DNA of 53,669 nucleotides from Pseudomonas sp. PB106 (GCF_009764645.1 NZ_RWIM01000193.1:1-53669); one strand, 5' to 3'; numbered from the stretch's first letter, positions 8,177-16,502 are shown. A program made the numbers and translations. Notes: generated from the sequence alone by a model not told the origin.

Positions 8177-8214
8177 TTGCTCGCCCGCACCCGTTTCGGT
8201 TATCAATTTGTACA
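8177..8214 (+). promoter_or_regulatory. Predicted promoter giving a leaderless regulator mRNA
   Basis: TTGCTC (8177-8182), 18-base spacer and TATCAA (8201-8206) would start transcription at about 8213-8214, on the ATG itself. No purine-rich ribosome-binding site precedes that ATG. TGTACATG...GGTACG sequences around the start could be an operator. Confidence 0.35.
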
Positions 8215-8927
8215 TGATTAGACAGGTACGATTTGACAAGAAACAACGGGTGGTCGACGAACTCGTCCGGCGCATCGAAAGCGGCCTCATGGAGGACGGC
8301 TTTCTGTTGCCCGGCGAGCATCAGTTGGCTCAAGAATTCAAAGTCAGCCGAGGCACGCTGCGCGAGGCGCTGGCCGAACTGAAGCGGCGCAAATACATCG
8401 CTACGCAGAGCGGCGTCGGGTCGATTGTCACTTTCGACGGGGTCGCCCTCGACCAACGCAGCGGCTGGGCGCAGGCGCTGGCCGACAGCGGGGCGATGAT
8501 CAATACCGAAGTGCTGCGTCTGGAGGGCGTGACCCGCCCCGATTTGCTGGCGCGTTTCGGCACCGATCAATTCATCACCCTCGACCGTCGTCGCCGTTCC
8601 ACCGAAGGCACGCTGGTGTCCCTTGAACGTTCTTTGATGCCGGCCACCGGCGGCCTGGAAAGCCTGCCGCGCGTCGGTCTGATCGACAACTCCCTGACCA
8701 TCACCCTGGCCGCCTACGGTTACGTCGGCGAGCGCGGCGATCAATGGATCGGCGCGGAGCCGCTGAATGCCGAAGACGCCGAACTGCTCGGCCGCCCGGA
8801 AGGCACGGTGTTCCTCAAAGCCCTGCGTACCACCTACGACCGGCAGAACCGTTTCATGGAACAGGTCGAAAGCCTGCTCGATCCGGTGCATTTCCGTCTG
8901 CACCTGCAATTTGGAGAATCGAAATGA
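8214..8927 (+). CDS. GntR-family regulator, HutC (UTRA) subfamily
   Basis: A 237-residue regulator with an N-terminal GntR winged helix (LPGEHQLAQEFKVSRGTLREALAELKRRKYIATQ, in two parts) and a C-terminal UTRA ligand domain (SLERSLMPATGG, then YDRQNRFMEQVESLLDP). ATG 8214 is the best start: it leaves the normal short lead before the HTH, although no Shine-Dalgarno sequence is visible. It overlaps the next gene by four bases (ATGA), so it is translationally coupled to it. It is the functional counterpart of E. coli YegW and probably controls this operon. Its effector is unknown; UTRA domains commonly bind small sugar phosphates, amino acids or nucleotides. Confidence 0.88.
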   Translation: MIRQVRFDKKQRVVDELVRRIESGLMEDGFLLPGEHQLAQEFKVSRGTLREALAELKRRKYIATQSGVGSIVTFDGVALDQRSGWAQALADSGAMINTEVLRLEGVTRPDLLARFGTDQFITLDRRRRSTEGTLVSLERSLMPATGGLESLPRVGLIDNSLTITLAAYGYVGERGDQWIGAEPLNAEDAELLGRPEGTVFLKALRTTYDRQNRFMEQVESLLDPVHFRLHLQFGESK

Positions 8928-9922
8928 CCGCGCTCAACCGTGCCCTCGGTGCGTTTTATGGCCTGGCCCTCGGTGATGCGCTGGGCATGCCGACGCAATC
9001 GCTGAACCGCGAAACCATCAAGACCCGGTTCGGCACAATCACCGATCTGCAGGACGCCGGACCTCTGCAACCGATCGCCGCGAACATGCCCAAAGGCTCG
9101 ATCACCGACGACACCGAGCAGGCGATTCTGGTTGGCGAGTTGCTGGTTGAAGGCAAGGGCCACATCGAACCGGCGATCCTCGCGCAACGCCTGATCGAGT
9201 GGGAAGCCGCGATGCAGGCCAAGGGCTCGCAGGATTTGCTCGGCCCGTCGACCAAACGCGCCATCGAAATGATCCTCGCTGGCCATTCGCCGGAGGAGGC
9301 CGGTCGCTATGGCACCACCAACGGTGCGGCGATGCGCATCACGCCGGTGGGGATTGCGGCAGATGTTGCCGATCCTGAGCGGTTTATCGCGGCGGTGGTG
9401 CAGGCCTGTCAGGTGACTCACAACACCACGCTGGGGATTTCCAGCGCGGCGGCAGTGGCGGCGGTGGTGTCTGCCGGCATCAATGGCGTGGATCTGGGCG
9501 AGGCGCTCAACCTCGGCCAGCAAATCGCTCAGCAAGCGGAAACACATGGTCACTGGGTCGCCGGTGGTCGCATTGGTTCGCGCATCAGTTGGGCGCGCAG
9601 CATCAGCGTCGACAGTGACAAAGCGCTGCTCGCCGATCTGCTCTACGACGTGATCGGCACTTCGGTGGCATCGCAGGAATCTGTGGTGGTCTCGTTCGCG
9701 CTGGCGCAGCAAGTGGCAATCGGTGAGATGAGTGCGTTCGATGCGCTGTGCATGGCTGCCAGTCTGGGTGGTGACACTGACACCATCGCGGCGATTCTCG
9801 GCGCGATGCTCGGGGCCTGCCTGGGCCTTGAGTGTTGGCCTGGCGAGATGATCGAGACGGTGAAAACCGTCAACGATCTGGAGCTTGAGCCGTTGGTGCA
9901 GGGCCTTTTGGCCTTGCGCTGA
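8924..9922 (+). CDS. ADP-ribosylglycohydrolase-fold protein (YegU-like)
   Basis: A 332-residue cytoplasmic protein of the ARH/DraG fold. Metal-site motifs are present: GLALGDALG near residues 12-20, ITDDTE near 60-64 and GGDTDTIA near 282-289, which in this family hold two Mg2+ ions for cleavage of an N-glycosidic bond. Its operon partners are a nucleobase/nucleoside-type permease and a PfkB kinase rather than nitrogenase or toxin genes, so I infer catabolism of a small N-glycoside such as a nucleoside. E. coli YegU is the likely counterpart. ATG 8924 overlaps the regulator stop. Confidence 0.85.
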   Translation: MTALNRALGAFYGLALGDALGMPTQSLNRETIKTRFGTITDLQDAGPLQPIAANMPKGSITDDTEQAILVGELLVEGKGHIEPAILAQRLIEWEAAMQAKGSQDLLGPSTKRAIEMILAGHSPEEAGRYGTTNGAAMRITPVGIAADVADPERFIAAVVQACQVTHNTTLGISSAAAVAAVVSAGINGVDLGEALNLGQQIAQQAETHGHWVAGGRIGSRISWARSISVDSDKALLADLLYDVIGTSVASQESVVVSFALAQQVAIGEMSAFDALCMAASLGGDTDTIAAILGAMLGACLGLECWPGEMIETVKTVNDLELEPLVQGLLALR

Positions 9923-9935
9923 TTGGGCTGACGCC

Positions 9936-10017
9936 ATCGCTGGCAAGCCAGCTCCCACAGGGGAAGTGCAGACCTTAAGGTTCACTCTGTACCTGTGGGA
10001 GCTGGCTTGCCAGCGAT
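9936..10017. repeat. REP-type inverted pair inside the operon (GCTGGCTTGCCAGC class)
   Basis: ATCGCTGGCAAGCCAGCTCC and its complement face each other, with the two copies in the opposite order to those at 8037. The pair sits in the 221-base gap between the glycohydrolase and permease genes. RNA folding here could affect relative expression or mRNA stability. Confidence 0.88.
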
Positions 10018-10143
10018 AGGCGCACCAAAATTCTTGAATCATTCACCCGCAATGGATCGCGCAGACAGGCCCGGGACGGCCGCAATGTCTTGTCATTCTG
10101 CGTCATTGCCACAACCACAAAAAAGGCAAACAGGAGCACCTTC

Positions 10144-11610
10144 ATGAGTTCATCAAACGCCGGGCAAAGCGCCGGGCAACTGGAAACCCGCGGCATCGAA
10201 CCGGTGCCGGAAGCCGAGTGCAACGGTCATCCGCTGCAACTGTTCTGGGTCTGGTTCGCCGCCAACATTTCCATCCTCGGTCTGCCGCTGGGTGCGACGC
10301 TAGTGGCGTTTCGCGGGTTGGCGATCTGGCAGGCGATCATCGTCGCAATCATCGGCGCTGCCGGTTCGTTTGCCGTGGTCGGAATCATCTCGATTGCCGG
10401 TCGCCGTGGCCGTGCGCCGAGCCTGACGTTGTCGCGCGCAATCTTCGGCGTGCGCGGCAATATTGGCCCGACGCTGGTCTCGCTGATGTCGCGTCTGGGT
10501 TGGGAAACGGTCAACACCACCACCGCGGCATTCGTGCTGTTGTCGCTGTGCTCGATCCTGTTCGGCTCACCGGTTGAGGCGAAAAGCGCACCGGTACTGA
10601 CGCTGATCTTCATCGCGATTTTTGTCCTGCTGACCTTGTCCGTCTCGGGCCTCGGTCACGCGACCTTGCTGGTGATCCAGAAGTGGGCGACCTACGTGTT
10701 CGGCGCGCTGAACATCCTTGTCGGTGGCTTCCTCTGCGCAACCATCGACTGGAGCGCGGTGTTCAACGCCACGCCCGCACCGATGAGCGCAATGATCATC
10801 GGTATCGGCACCATGGCTGCCGGCACCGGCATCGGTTGGGCCAACGCAGGCGCCGACATGTCGCGCTATCAGCATCGCAGCGTCAAAGCCGTGCGTCTGG
10901 TCGCATCCGCTGCGTTTGGTGCGGGCATTCCGCTGGTGCTGCTGATTACCCTCGGCGGCTTGCTCTCGGTGGGCAACAACGATCTGGCCTCGGCGACTGA
11001 CCCGATCGTGGCGATTCGCGACATGCTGCCTACCTGGATGGCTGTGCCGTACCTGATCACCGCATTCGGTGGCCTGCTGCTGTCGAACAACCTGTCGGTG
11101 TACTCCGCCGGTTTGACCACATTGACGCTGGGCCTGAAGGTCAAGCGCGTGTACGCGGTGGTGGTCGATATCGTCGCGATCTTTGCCGGTTCGATTTACT
11201 TCATGCTGATCGCTGACAGCTTCTACGGCCCGTTCATTACCTTCATTTCGCTGCTGGCGGTGCCGATCACCGCGTGGGTCGGGATCTTCATCGTTGACCT
11301 GATCCATCGTCACTACTACAGCCCCACCGACCTGCTCGACGTCAGTCCGCGCAGTGCCTACTGGTACAACGGCGGCATCGAGTGGCGTGCGTTCGGCGCG
11401 TGGGCGATTGCCATCGTGCTCGGCTTCAGCTTCACCACCATCGGCACCACCGCTGAAAACGTCTGGTTCAAAGGCTTCCTGTCCGACTCGTGGCTGGGCC
11501 ACAACGGCCTCGGCTGGATCGTGACCTTCGTGGTCGCTGGTGGCATTTACTTCGTCCTCGGCGGGGCGAAAGATCGCCGCGCCGCGCCAACCGAGAATGC
11601 TCATGCCTAA
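10144..11610 (+). CDS. NCS1-family permease (purine/cytosine type)
   Basis: A 488-residue inner-membrane transporter with about twelve hydrophobic helices, of the nucleobase:cation symporter-1 family. The N-terminal ANISILGLPLGA, the LSRAIFGVRG segment and GTGIGWANAGADMSRY are typical of CodB-like proteins. It would import a base, nucleoside or related N-heterocycle with a cation. AGGAGC lies seven bases before ATG 10144. Its stop overlaps the kinase start, so the two are coupled. In E. coli yegTUVW the transporter role is held by an MFS protein, so this is a non-homologous replacement. Confidence 0.88.
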   Translation: MSSSNAGQSAGQLETRGIEPVPEAECNGHPLQLFWVWFAANISILGLPLGATLVAFRGLAIWQAIIVAIIGAAGSFAVVGIISIAGRRGRAPSLTLSRAIFGVRGNIGPTLVSLMSRLGWETVNTTTAAFVLLSLCSILFGSPVEAKSAPVLTLIFIAIFVLLTLSVSGLGHATLLVIQKWATYVFGALNILVGGFLCATIDWSAVFNATPAPMSAMIIGIGTMAAGTGIGWANAGADMSRYQHRSVKAVRLVASAAFGAGIPLVLLITLGGLLSVGNNDLASATDPIVAIRDMLPTWMAVPYLITAFGGLLLSNNLSVYSAGLTTLTLGLKVKRVYAVVVDIVAIFAGSIYFMLIADSFYGPFITFISLLAVPITAWVGIFIVDLIHRHYYSPTDLLDVSPRSAYWYNGGIEWRAFGAWAIAIVLGFSFTTIGTTAENVWFKGFLSDSWLGHNGLGWIVTFVVAGGIYFVLGGAKDRRAAPTENAHA

Positions 11611-12532
11611 GATGTTGCACACCGGCCAGGTCATCATCGACCTGGTCATGGCCGTGGATAAACTGCCGCAGATTGGCGGCGACGTGCTGGCGCAGTCGGC
11701 CGGTTTCGAGGCGGGCGGCGGGTTCAACGTGATGGCGGCGGCGGTGCGAAATGGCCTGCCGGTGGTTTATCTGGGTCGGCATGGCACCGGGCGGTTCGGC
11801 GATCTGGCGCGCCATGCCATGAACGCTGAAGGCATTCAGATCGGCATCCAAGAGCCTGCGCAACGCGACACCGGGTTGTGTGTGGCGCTGACGGATGCGT
11901 CAGCCGAGCGCAGTTTCATTTCCTATATCGGCGCTGAAGGTGAGGTGACCGAGGACGATCTGAACAGCGTCGCGGCCGACGCGGGCGATTACGTTTATCT
12001 CAGCGGCTACAGCCTGTTGCACGAAGGCAAGGCCCAAGCGTTGCTCGACTGGACGTTGGCGCTACCGGATTCGATCAAAGTGGTGTTCGATCCGGGCCCG
12101 CTGGTCGAGTCGCCGGATGCACCGATGATGCAGGCACTGCTGCCGCGTATCGATGTGTGGACCAGTAACAGTGTTGAAGCACTGCGGTTTACCGGGGCGC
12201 AGGACATTGGCGTGGCACTGGACCGTCTCGCTGAACATCTGCCCAAAAATGTGTTGATGGTCGTGCGTGACGGGCCGCAAGGCTGCTGGATTCAACAGGC
12301 CAACGAGCGTCGGCATGTGCCGGGGTTTGCCGTGAAAGCCGTGGACAGCAATGGCGCCGGTGATGCCCATGCCGGGGTGTTTATTGCCGGATTAGCGCAT
12401 GGTTTGACCGCGCATGAAGCGGCGCGTCGGGCGAATGCGGCAGCTGCATTGGCGGTGACGCGCTGGGGGCCGGCCACTTCGCCGGGGGCGGCTGAGGTGG
12501 ATGCGTTTATCCGCGAGTGCGGCGGCGCTTGA
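11603..12532 (+). CDS. PfkB-family carbohydrate/nucleoside kinase (YegV-like)
   Basis: A 309-residue ribokinase-superfamily kinase. It has the N-terminal GGGFNVMAAAVRNGLPVVYLG substrate lobe motif (in two parts) and the C-terminal DSNGAGDAHAGVF motif near residues 248-260, where the GAGD Asp is the catalytic base. The Asn in place of the commoner Thr or Ser before GAGD is notable. It overlaps the permease stop by eight bases. I infer phosphorylation of the imported nucleoside or of the pentose released by the glycohydrolase. ATG 11597 is an alternative start two codons upstream. Confidence 0.85.
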   Translation: MPKMLHTGQVIIDLVMAVDKLPQIGGDVLAQSAGFEAGGGFNVMAAAVRNGLPVVYLGRHGTGRFGDLARHAMNAEGIQIGIQEPAQRDTGLCVALTDASAERSFISYIGAEGEVTEDDLNSVAADAGDYVYLSGYSLLHEGKAQALLDWTLALPDSIKVVFDPGPLVESPDAPMMQALLPRIDVWTSNSVEALRFTGAQDIGVALDRLAEHLPKNVLMVVRDGPQGCWIQQANERRHVPGFAVKAVDSNGAGDAHAGVFIAGLAHGLTAHEAARRANAAAALAVTRWGPATSPGAAEVDAFIRECGGA

Positions 12533-12541
12533 TCAACCGCT

Positions 12542-12630
12542 ATCGCTGGCAAGCCAGCTCCCACAACTTATTGTGGTGAACACACATGTGTGGACACCCC
12601 GATCCCTGTGGGAGCTGGCTTGCCAGCGAT
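12542..12630. repeat. REP-type inverted pair (GCTGGCTTGCCAGC class)
   Basis: ATCGCTGGCAAGCCAGCTCC and its complement are separated by about 40 bases. They lie between the convergent kinase gene and the minus-strand gene at 12656. Confidence 0.9.
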
Positions 12631-12655
12631 GAGGCCATCGGCCTCATCACAAAAC

Positions 12656-13036
12656 TCAACTGACCTTGCGCAACGCCTCAATCAACTCCTGCTTGCGCAT
12701 CGATGATCGTCCCGGAATCTTCTTCGCCCGGGCTTCTTTCATCAGGCTATCCACTGTCTGCGTATCCTTCGAAGCCTTGCTGTTACGCGAATGTCCCTCG
12801 CGACTGGCGACGGCTCGCCGCGATGACTCTTTGCGATCCTCAGACTTGGCACTCGCCGGTTTCTTGCGCCCGGAACCGCCGGCCTTGTCGCCGCCACCCG
12901 ATTGCTTGTTCACCGTCGCCCAGGCACGCGCTTCGGCTTCATCTTTCGACACGCCTTTTTTCTCGTAGCCGTCTTCGATGTGTTCGGCTTTGCGCTTCTG
13001 CTCGGCGGTGTATTTTTCTTTGCTTCCACGAGGCAT
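12656..13036 (-). CDS. Small basic protein with C-terminal Rho_N/SAP-like motif
   Basis: A 126-residue, very hydrophilic, Lys/Arg/Ser-rich protein. The N-terminal third (MPRGSKEKYTAEQKRKAEHI, then EARAWATVNK) is typical of short proteins often labelled 'plasmid stabilization protein'. The middle is low-complexity. The C-terminal 35 residues (SLMKEARAKKIPG, then RKQELIEALRK) look like a Rho N-terminal/SAP nucleic-acid-binding helix-extended-helix. I infer nucleic-acid binding. The plasmid label is a historic name and nothing here suggests a plasmid. Confidence 0.75.
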   Translation of the reverse strand: MPRGSKEKYTAEQKRKAEHIEDGYEKKGVSKDEAEARAWATVNKQSGGGDKAGGSGRKKPASAKSEDRKESSRRAVASREGHSRNSKASKDTQTVDSLMKEARAKKIPGRSSMRKQELIEALRKVS

Positions 13037-13099
13037 GGGAGTTCTCCTCTTGTATGCAGATCAGGCCGTTCGCCGTCTCGGCAGCGAACGGCCCCTGGA

Positions 13100-13357
13100 C
13101 TACTGCAGATCCAGCTTGCGCGCCGCTTCAACGCCGGCCGCACTGAGCTTGATCGGCAGGTTCAATGAGTGCTCGCCAGCCTCGTTACAGGTGATATGCC
13201 CGTGGTGAATGAGTCCGCGATCCTGCAGGGCGGCGAGGGCGCTGGCCACGACCTTTTCTCCCCGGTAATTGTCCAACACCTCCTTGCCCAGACCACTCGG
13301 GTGGGCGTGCAACAGGCGGGTGAGGACTTCTTTTTCCAGGTTTTTATCGACGTTCAT
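13100..13357 (-). CDS. Hypothetical small winged-helix-like protein
   Basis: An 85-residue protein of predicted alpha/beta make-up. LTRLLHAHPSGLGKEVLDNY, ASALAALQDRGLIHHGH and KLSAAGVEAARKLDL read like a short winged-helix domain (MarR/PadR-like size), but no DNA-binding motif is clear. It lies 63 bases upstream of the Rho_N-like gene on the same strand, so the two may be co-transcribed. I do not recognise a named family. Confidence 0.6.
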   Translation of the reverse strand: MNVDKNLEKEVLTRLLHAHPSGLGKEVLDNYRGEKVVASALAALQDRGLIHHGHITCNEAGEHSLNLPIKLSAAGVEAARKLDLQ

Positions 13358-13401
13358 GGTTACCTCTTCATGGGTGTGAATAGGACGCTCGCGTCGGCGA
13401 A

Positions 13402-13743
13402 CTACTGGCCGGAACCTTCGGAACCGGAACCACCGGTGGTGGTTTTAGAACCGACGCCGGGGCCCGCGTTGTCTGGCGTAGCGGGGGCGTCGGGGGTGTT
13501 CATGCCGCCCTGGCGCCCCGGGTCACTGCCCTGCGTGCGCGGGTCGGTGCCGGTGGCGGGCGGCTGATTGATCAGGGGCACTCCCGAGCCATCGGTGTTC
13601 ATGCCGGGCGCACTGTTGATGGCGGGGGCGCGTGGCGGTGTCGGGTCGGTAGGGCCGGTGCCCGCAGCGGTGGCGGATGCTGCGAACACTGCGGGGCAGA
13701 GCAGGGCGCTGAATACGAATGCGGTCAACCTTGACGGGATCAT
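13402..13743 (-). CDS. Secreted Pro/Gly/Thr-rich low-complexity protein
   Basis: A 113-residue protein with a clear Sec signal peptide (MIPSRLTAFVFSALLCPAVF, then AASA, cleavage near residue 22-26). The mature 90 residues are rich in Pro, Gly, Thr, Asn and Asp with no predicted fold, for example PGMNTDGSG and DPRTQGSDPGRQGG. It is probably an exported disordered protein. Function unknown. First of three small minus-strand genes. Confidence 0.65.
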   Translation of the reverse strand: MIPSRLTAFVFSALLCPAVFAASATAAGTGPTDPTPPRAPAINSAPGMNTDGSGVPLINQPPATGTDPRTQGSDPGRQGGMNTPDAPATPDNAGPGVGSKTTTGGSGSEGSGQ

Positions 13744-13826
13744 AGGGCTTCTCCAGTGATTTGGAATCCTTACCTGTCGTTGGTCTGCCCTATGCTCGGA
13801 TTGGTGCCTGATGAACGACGAACGGT

Positions 13827-15023
13827 CTAGATCGTCGCTGCCGTTTTGATGTTGATTCGGCGCCAGAGCAAGCGCCCAAGGGTGATCAGCCAGTTCGCCA
13901 GCGCCACTGCCAGTACCGTGAGCAGCAATGTCGCCATCCCCTGTTCGACGATGATTTTGCCGGCCAGCAACGGAAAGCCGAACACACCAATAAAGTACGA
14001 AAGACTGAACAGCAGCAGCGCCTGCGACGTGGTGCCGGTCGGTGCTTCGTTGGCGGCGAGGCCATTGATTACCGAATACGTCAGGCCGTAACCGACACCG
14101 AGCATCACCGCCGCCAGCAGATAGCTGAAGCCGCTGTGCACACCGAACGCGAACAAGACGATGGAGCCGAGCATCAACCCCGACAACAGGCAGGACGCGC
14201 GCAGCGGATCACGCTTGACCACAAAACCGGCGATCAACATCCGGCTGCTGATGGCCGCACTCATGAAACCGAGGAAGAACAGCGAATAGTCTAGCGAGCG
14301 TGCCGCCGCATAACTGGTCTGAAAACTCGACAGCCCGCCGAACACACAACCGCCGAGCCCAACCATGATGATCGGAAACAGCGCACGGGAGCTGAGTACC
14401 TGAGTCGTCGCTTGCCAGGTAATTCTCGCGGCTGACGTGGCTTGCGTGCTTTTCAATCGCGCGCCAAGACGCCAGAACAGCAGCACGCCGATCAGGCTCG
14501 CCAACGCTGCCAGATAGAACGCCGAGGTCACCGGCAGACCCAGCGCACTGGCGGCACGCCCGAGCAACGGGCCGCTGCCGATGCCGGTCATCATGCTGCC
14601 GGACAACAGCGCAAAGTATTTAGCGCGCTGCGCCGGGGTCACCAGACTGGCGACGATGATCGGCCCCAACGTATAGAAAACGCCCCAGCCCAAGCCCAGC
14701 AACAAGCCGAAAAACAACAGTAAATGACCGAACCCTGGCGTCATCGCAAAGCCCAGACTCGCCGCCACCAGCAACAGCCCGAACAGCGCAATCGAACGCG
14801 CCGCGCCGAGCAAGTCGGACAAGTGCCCGGACATCAGCACCGCCACGAACGTGCTGAGCATCGCCGCCGAAATCACACTGCCGGCATCGTGTTCATTTCC
14901 ACCGCGCGAACCAATCAACAACGACAGTAAAAACGTCGAGCCATAGGACAGCGACAACAAGTAACTGGCGAGGCAGAACAGGCCGAACAACTTGCCTGAC
15001 ACTTGAGGTGTTGCTTGAGACAT
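13827..15023 (-). CDS. MFS transporter
   Basis: A 398-residue inner-membrane protein with about twelve hydrophobic helices and the major-facilitator loop motif GHLSDLLGAARSIAL between helices 2 and 3. Substrate unknown; the size and the lack of a long central loop fit a drug/sugar efflux-type carrier of the DHA1 or YfcJ/YhhS sort. No adjacent gene gives a clue: the neighbours are a secreted low-complexity protein and an HD hydrolase on the same strand. Confidence 0.85.
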   Translation of the reverse strand: MSQATPQVSGKLFGLFCLASYLLSLSYGSTFLLSLLIGSRGGNEHDAGSVISAAMLSTFVAVLMSGHLSDLLGAARSIALFGLLLVAASLGFAMTPGFGHLLLFFGLLLGLGWGVFYTLGPIIVASLVTPAQRAKYFALLSGSMMTGIGSGPLLGRAASALGLPVTSAFYLAALASLIGVLLFWRLGARLKSTQATSAARITWQATTQVLSSRALFPIIMVGLGGCVFGGLSSFQTSYAAARSLDYSLFFLGFMSAAISSRMLIAGFVVKRDPLRASCLLSGLMLGSIVLFAFGVHSGFSYLLAAVMLGVGYGLTYSVINGLAANEAPTGTTSQALLLFSLSYFIGVFGFPLLAGKIIVEQGMATLLLTVLAVALANWLITLGRLLWRRINIKTAATI

Positions 15024-15132
15024 GACGCGGTTCCTTGACCGGAAAAATCAGCGTCCTCTGTTTACCACGGTGTGCGCGCAGATTAGGTCTGAGGATGGCG
15101 AAGTCAGGATCAGTGCGCGCCGGAGTAAGTGG

Positions 15133-15786
15133 TCAAACGATGCCGATCTCTTCCTTGAACTGCTCCATGAAACCCTTCAAGCGTTGATGACGGACCCGCG
15201 CCAGACGCTGGCCCGCGGCGGTCTGGAAACCCTCGGCGAGGTGCAGCAGTTTGGTCTGGAAGTGATCGAGGCAAAACCGGGTATCGTCGTAGTCGCGTTG
15301 TTTCGCCTCAGGATCCTGCGGGTCATACAGCGCCGAGCCCATGCGTCCGGCGACGTAAAAGGTGCGGGCGACGCCGAGCATGCCCAGCGAGTCGAGGCGG
15401 TCGGCGTCCTGGACGATTTTCGCTTCGAGGGTGAGCGGGGTGATGTTGGCGGAGAAGCTGTGGGCTTCGATGGCGTGGGCGACGCTGGCGATTTTTGCGC
15501 TGGGCCAGTTCAGTTCGGTGAGCACCGATGAAGCCTTGTCTGCCGCCAGCCGTGAGGCTTGCGCGCGCAGTGGGGAGTTCTTTTCAATAGCCACGCAATC
15601 GTGCAGCAGTACGGCAGCCAGCAATACCTCTAGATCGCCACCTTCTTCTTCATGCAACGTGCACACGTTGTGCCAGACACGCTGCAGGTGAGCGAGGTCA
15701 TGGGCGCCGTCGTCGGACAGCTCCAGTGCGTGGGGCAGCAACTCTGTCGCCAGTGCCGCTACGGGTGTAAAACACTCAAAGTTCAT
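15133..15786 (-). CDS. HD-domain phosphohydrolase
   Basis: A 217-residue protein with the HD metal site: H in GAHDLAHLQRVW, HD in AAVLLHDCV and D in IVQDADRLDSLG. These suit a Mn/Mg-dependent nucleotide or phosphate-ester hydrolase of the YedJ-like group. I chose ATG 15786 because the upstream extension would translate a REP element. The REP doublet at 15816 lies in its promoter region. Substrate unknown. Confidence 0.82.
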   Translation of the reverse strand: MNFECFTPVAALATELLPHALELSDDGAHDLAHLQRVWHNVCTLHEEEGGDLEVLLAAVLLHDCVAIEKNSPLRAQASRLAADKASSVLTELNWPSAKIASVAHAIEAHSFSANITPLTLEAKIVQDADRLDSLGMLGVARTFYVAGRMGSALYDPQDPEAKQRDYDDTRFCLDHFQTKLLHLAEGFQTAAGQRLARVRHQRLKGFMEQFKEEIGIV

Positions 15787-15815
15787 AAGCGTCCTTGCAG
15801 ATTGTCCAAGTCCAT

Positions 15816-15905
15816 TGTGGGAGCGAGCTTGCTCGCGAAGGCATTCTTGCAGTTGACTGAAAGGGTGACTGCAAGGACGCTTTCGCGAGCAAGCTCGCTC
15901 CCACA
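15816..15905. repeat. REP-type inverted pair (GCGAGCTTGCTCGC class)
   Basis: Facing copies of TGTGGGAGCGAGCTTGCTCG lie between the divergent HD-hydrolase and GNAT genes. Same class as at the window start. Confidence 0.9.
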
Positions 15906-16012
15906 CCGGACTGCAGTGTTGCAACATTGGCAGGGTAGTGTGTGTTTTGCCATGTGACGAGCGCCGCCCACGGCCTTAGTATGGCGTTTTCCTTTTCCGA
16001 CAAGGCCCGTCC

Positions 16013-16495
16013 ATGACGATCGAAATCCGCCCGGCGACCCCCAGCGATGCTCCGCAAATCCTCGCCTTCATCACTGAACTCGCCGATTTCGAAAAGGCCC
16101 GTCACGAAGTCATCGCCAGCGTCGCCGATATCGAACGCAGCCTGTTCGGCGAAGGCGCCACCGCCCACGGTCTGATCTGCCTGCGCGACGGTCTGCCAAT
16201 CGGTTTCGCGGTATTTTTCTTCAGCTATTCGACCTGGCTCGGCAGCAACTGCCTGTACCTCGAAGACCTCTACATCACCCCCGAACAACGCGGTGGCGGC
16301 GCCGGCAAAACCCTGCTGCGTCACCTAGCGAAAATCGCCTGCGACAACGACTGTGGCCGCTTCGAATGGAGCGTGCTCGACTGGAATACCCCGGCCATCG
16401 ATTTTTACAAGTCGCTCGGCGCGCAGCCGCAGGAAGAGTGGGTGCGTTATCGCATGGATGGCAAGGTACTGAGGGAATTCGCTGAAGGTCACTGA
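16013..16495 (+). CDS. GNAT-family N-acetyltransferase
   Basis: A 160-residue acetyltransferase of the diamine/thialysine acetyltransferase-like type. The N-terminal IEIRPATPSDAPQILAFI, LYLEDLYITPEQRGGGAGK (acetyl-CoA pyrophosphate loop) and FEWSVLDWNTPAIDFYKSLGA are diagnostic. The LEDLYV-like signature and the W-N-x-PAI-x-FY end are those of the SSAT group. The acceptor may be an amine or amino acid; this is inferred from the family. The start follows a promoter-like region, and the gene ends at a REP-type terminator. Confidence 0.87.
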   Translation: MTIEIRPATPSDAPQILAFITELADFEKARHEVIASVADIERSLFGEGATAHGLICLRDGLPIGFAVFFFSYSTWLGSNCLYLEDLYITPEQRGGGAGKTLLRHLAKIACDNDCGRFEWSVLDWNTPAIDFYKSLGAQPQEEWVRYRMDGKVLREFAEGH

Positions 16496-16502
16496 CTTCA
16501 TC

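Noticed and set aside
6484..8190. Long minus-strand reading frame opposite araG/araH
   Set aside because: It is a shadow of GC-rich codon use in araG and araH: His/Arg/Gln-rich, no family resemblance and no ribosome-binding site.
8924..9922. DraG-type nitrogenase-reactivating hydrolase
   Set aside because: The fold is shared, but no nitrogen-fixation or DraT gene is nearby. The permease, kinase and UTRA regulator point to small-molecule catabolism.
8037..12630. Repeated GTGGGAGCTGGCTTGCCAGC sequences as a CRISPR array
   Set aside because: The copies are facing pairs scattered between genes, with no regular spacers and no cas genes.
12656..13036. Plasmid stabilisation gene as a sign of an integrated plasmid
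   Set aside because: The name is historic. No partition, replication or toxin-antitoxin gene is present, and flanking genes are chromosomal in type.
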